DNA of 6,340 nt, taken from an uncultured Clostridia bacterium. Lineage in GTDB: Bacteria; Bacillota; Clostridia; Oscillospirales; Acutalibacteraceae. The translations under genes were made by a program, and so were the position numbers. Below, piece after piece: positions 6,010 through 6,340 of this stretch. Within the stretch, counting starts at the first letter, position 1. Each line of letters opens with the position of its first letter. The stretch covers positions 1-6,340 of the forward strand of contig CAMYWU010000094.1 of the NCBI GenBank assembly GCA_947302895.1, in the 5' to 3' direction. The notes under the pieces are model-generated. The model ran no database searches. It was not told the origin of the DNA and was given only the letters and a program-made list of their open reading frames with translations.

Positions 6010-6340
6010 ATGGATAATTTTGCTTTTAATGCTAGTGATGAGAAAAAAGGTTCAAATGATATTTATTTCAGCAATGATATGGACCCGATGAATAAAGGAA
6101 GCGCGAAACCCGTGGCAAACGCAAAAACAAAGGCGAAGAAAAAGAAGAAAAAATCAAGCAATGTTGGTTCAACATATTTATTTTTCATAGTTGTTATTGT
6201 TGCATCAATGCTGCTTTCGGTTTATGCAATCTTTTGTATGAACGATATTCTTGCAATAACAAAAACCAAATCCTCTGTAACCGTGTCTTTTAATCAGCGC
6301 ATTGAAACGAGTAACGAGGCAATTGATGTTCTCAGCGACA
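6010..6340 (+). CDS. mltG: Probable MltG endolytic transglycosylase, N-terminal part only
   Basis: The frame is open from this ATG to the right edge (110 codons plus one base), so the 3' end is missing. Residues 1-54 are hydrophilic, with an acidic first part and a lysine-rich stretch at 39-48 (six Lys at 43-48). A single membrane helix follows at about 55-77 (TYLFFIVVIVASMLLSVYAI). After it comes MNDILAITKTKSSVTVSF, then a segment resembling the start of a YceG/MltG LysM-like domain, where family members read 'V.VTIPE.......I...L'. The layout of cytoplasmic tail, one helix and extracytoplasmic domain is that of MltG, which cuts nascent glycan strands outside the membrane. The catalytic YceG domain is outside the window, so the call is tentative. 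A different single-pass membrane protein is possible. It starts 1 nt after the folate gene, a neighbour order I recall from related Clostridia. Confidence 0.6.
   Translation, partial: MDNFAFNASDEKKGSNDIYFSNDMDPMNKGSAKPVANAKTKAKKKKKKSSNVGSTYLFFIVVIVASMLLSVYAIFCMNDILAITKTKSSVTVSFNQRIETSNEAIDVLSD

Larger units (their letters stand above)
16..6340 (+). other. Co-directional, tightly packed gene cluster (probable operon)
   Basis: Nine genes run on one strand. The largest gap is the 15 nt before rpoD, and five of the eight junctions are overlaps. No gap can hold a promoter, and I found no hairpin followed by a T run between genes. No internal -35/-10 pair stood out in a reading by eye. One transcript covering at least rpoD to the right edge is therefore the simplest reading. 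A promoter for this transcript would lie left of the window or inside the dnaG coding sequence. Confidence 0.7.

Overview
The window is a stretch of chromosome from a low-to-moderate GC Gram-positive anaerobe, most likely a Clostridia member of the Ruminococcaceae/Oscillospiraceae type. The inference rests on four things: dnaG directly followed by rpoD without rpsU between them, a primary sigma factor of the short Gram-positive kind (374 aa, no long insert between regions 1.2 and 2), a DUF896 (YnzC-like) gene, which is typical of Bacillota, and cysteine-rich proteins written in AT-rich codons. The family-level placement comes from remembered gene order and protein flavour, not from a search.

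All nine genes lie on the + strand and are packed almost without gaps. The order is: DNA primase (dnaG, 5' part missing or broken at the left edge), primary sigma factor (rpoD/sigA), DUF896 small protein, thymidylate kinase family protein (tmk), DUF2156 protein (the soluble domain found at the C terminus of MprF-type lysyltransferases), GNAT acetyltransferase, DJ-1/PfpI family protein, 5-formyltetrahydrofolate cyclo-ligase, and the first 110 residues of a membrane-anchored protein that is probably the MltG endolytic transglycosylase, cut by the right edge. The junctions are: 15-nt gap, 1-nt overlap, 23-nt overlap, 8-nt overlap, 8-nt overlap, 4-nt gap, 10-nt overlap, 1-nt gap. No intergenic stretch is long enough to hold a promoter or a terminator, so the set looks like part of one operon with translational coupling at several junctions.

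Functionally this is housekeeping: replication priming, transcription initiation, dTTP supply and folate salvage, with two transferase-fold proteins of unknown substrate, a DJ-1 family protein and a probable peptidoglycan-processing enzyme at the end. I see no mobile element, CRISPR array, RNA gene, riboswitch or defence system.

The one real anomaly is at the far left. The dnaG frame carries a TAG at 4-6, and the first 36 bases do not encode recognisable primase sequence, whereas excellent primase homology begins at about base 37. Either the gene is disrupted there or the sequence edge is faulty. The rest of the window is ordinary, though the DUF2156-GNAT pair is a reasonable target for functional work.
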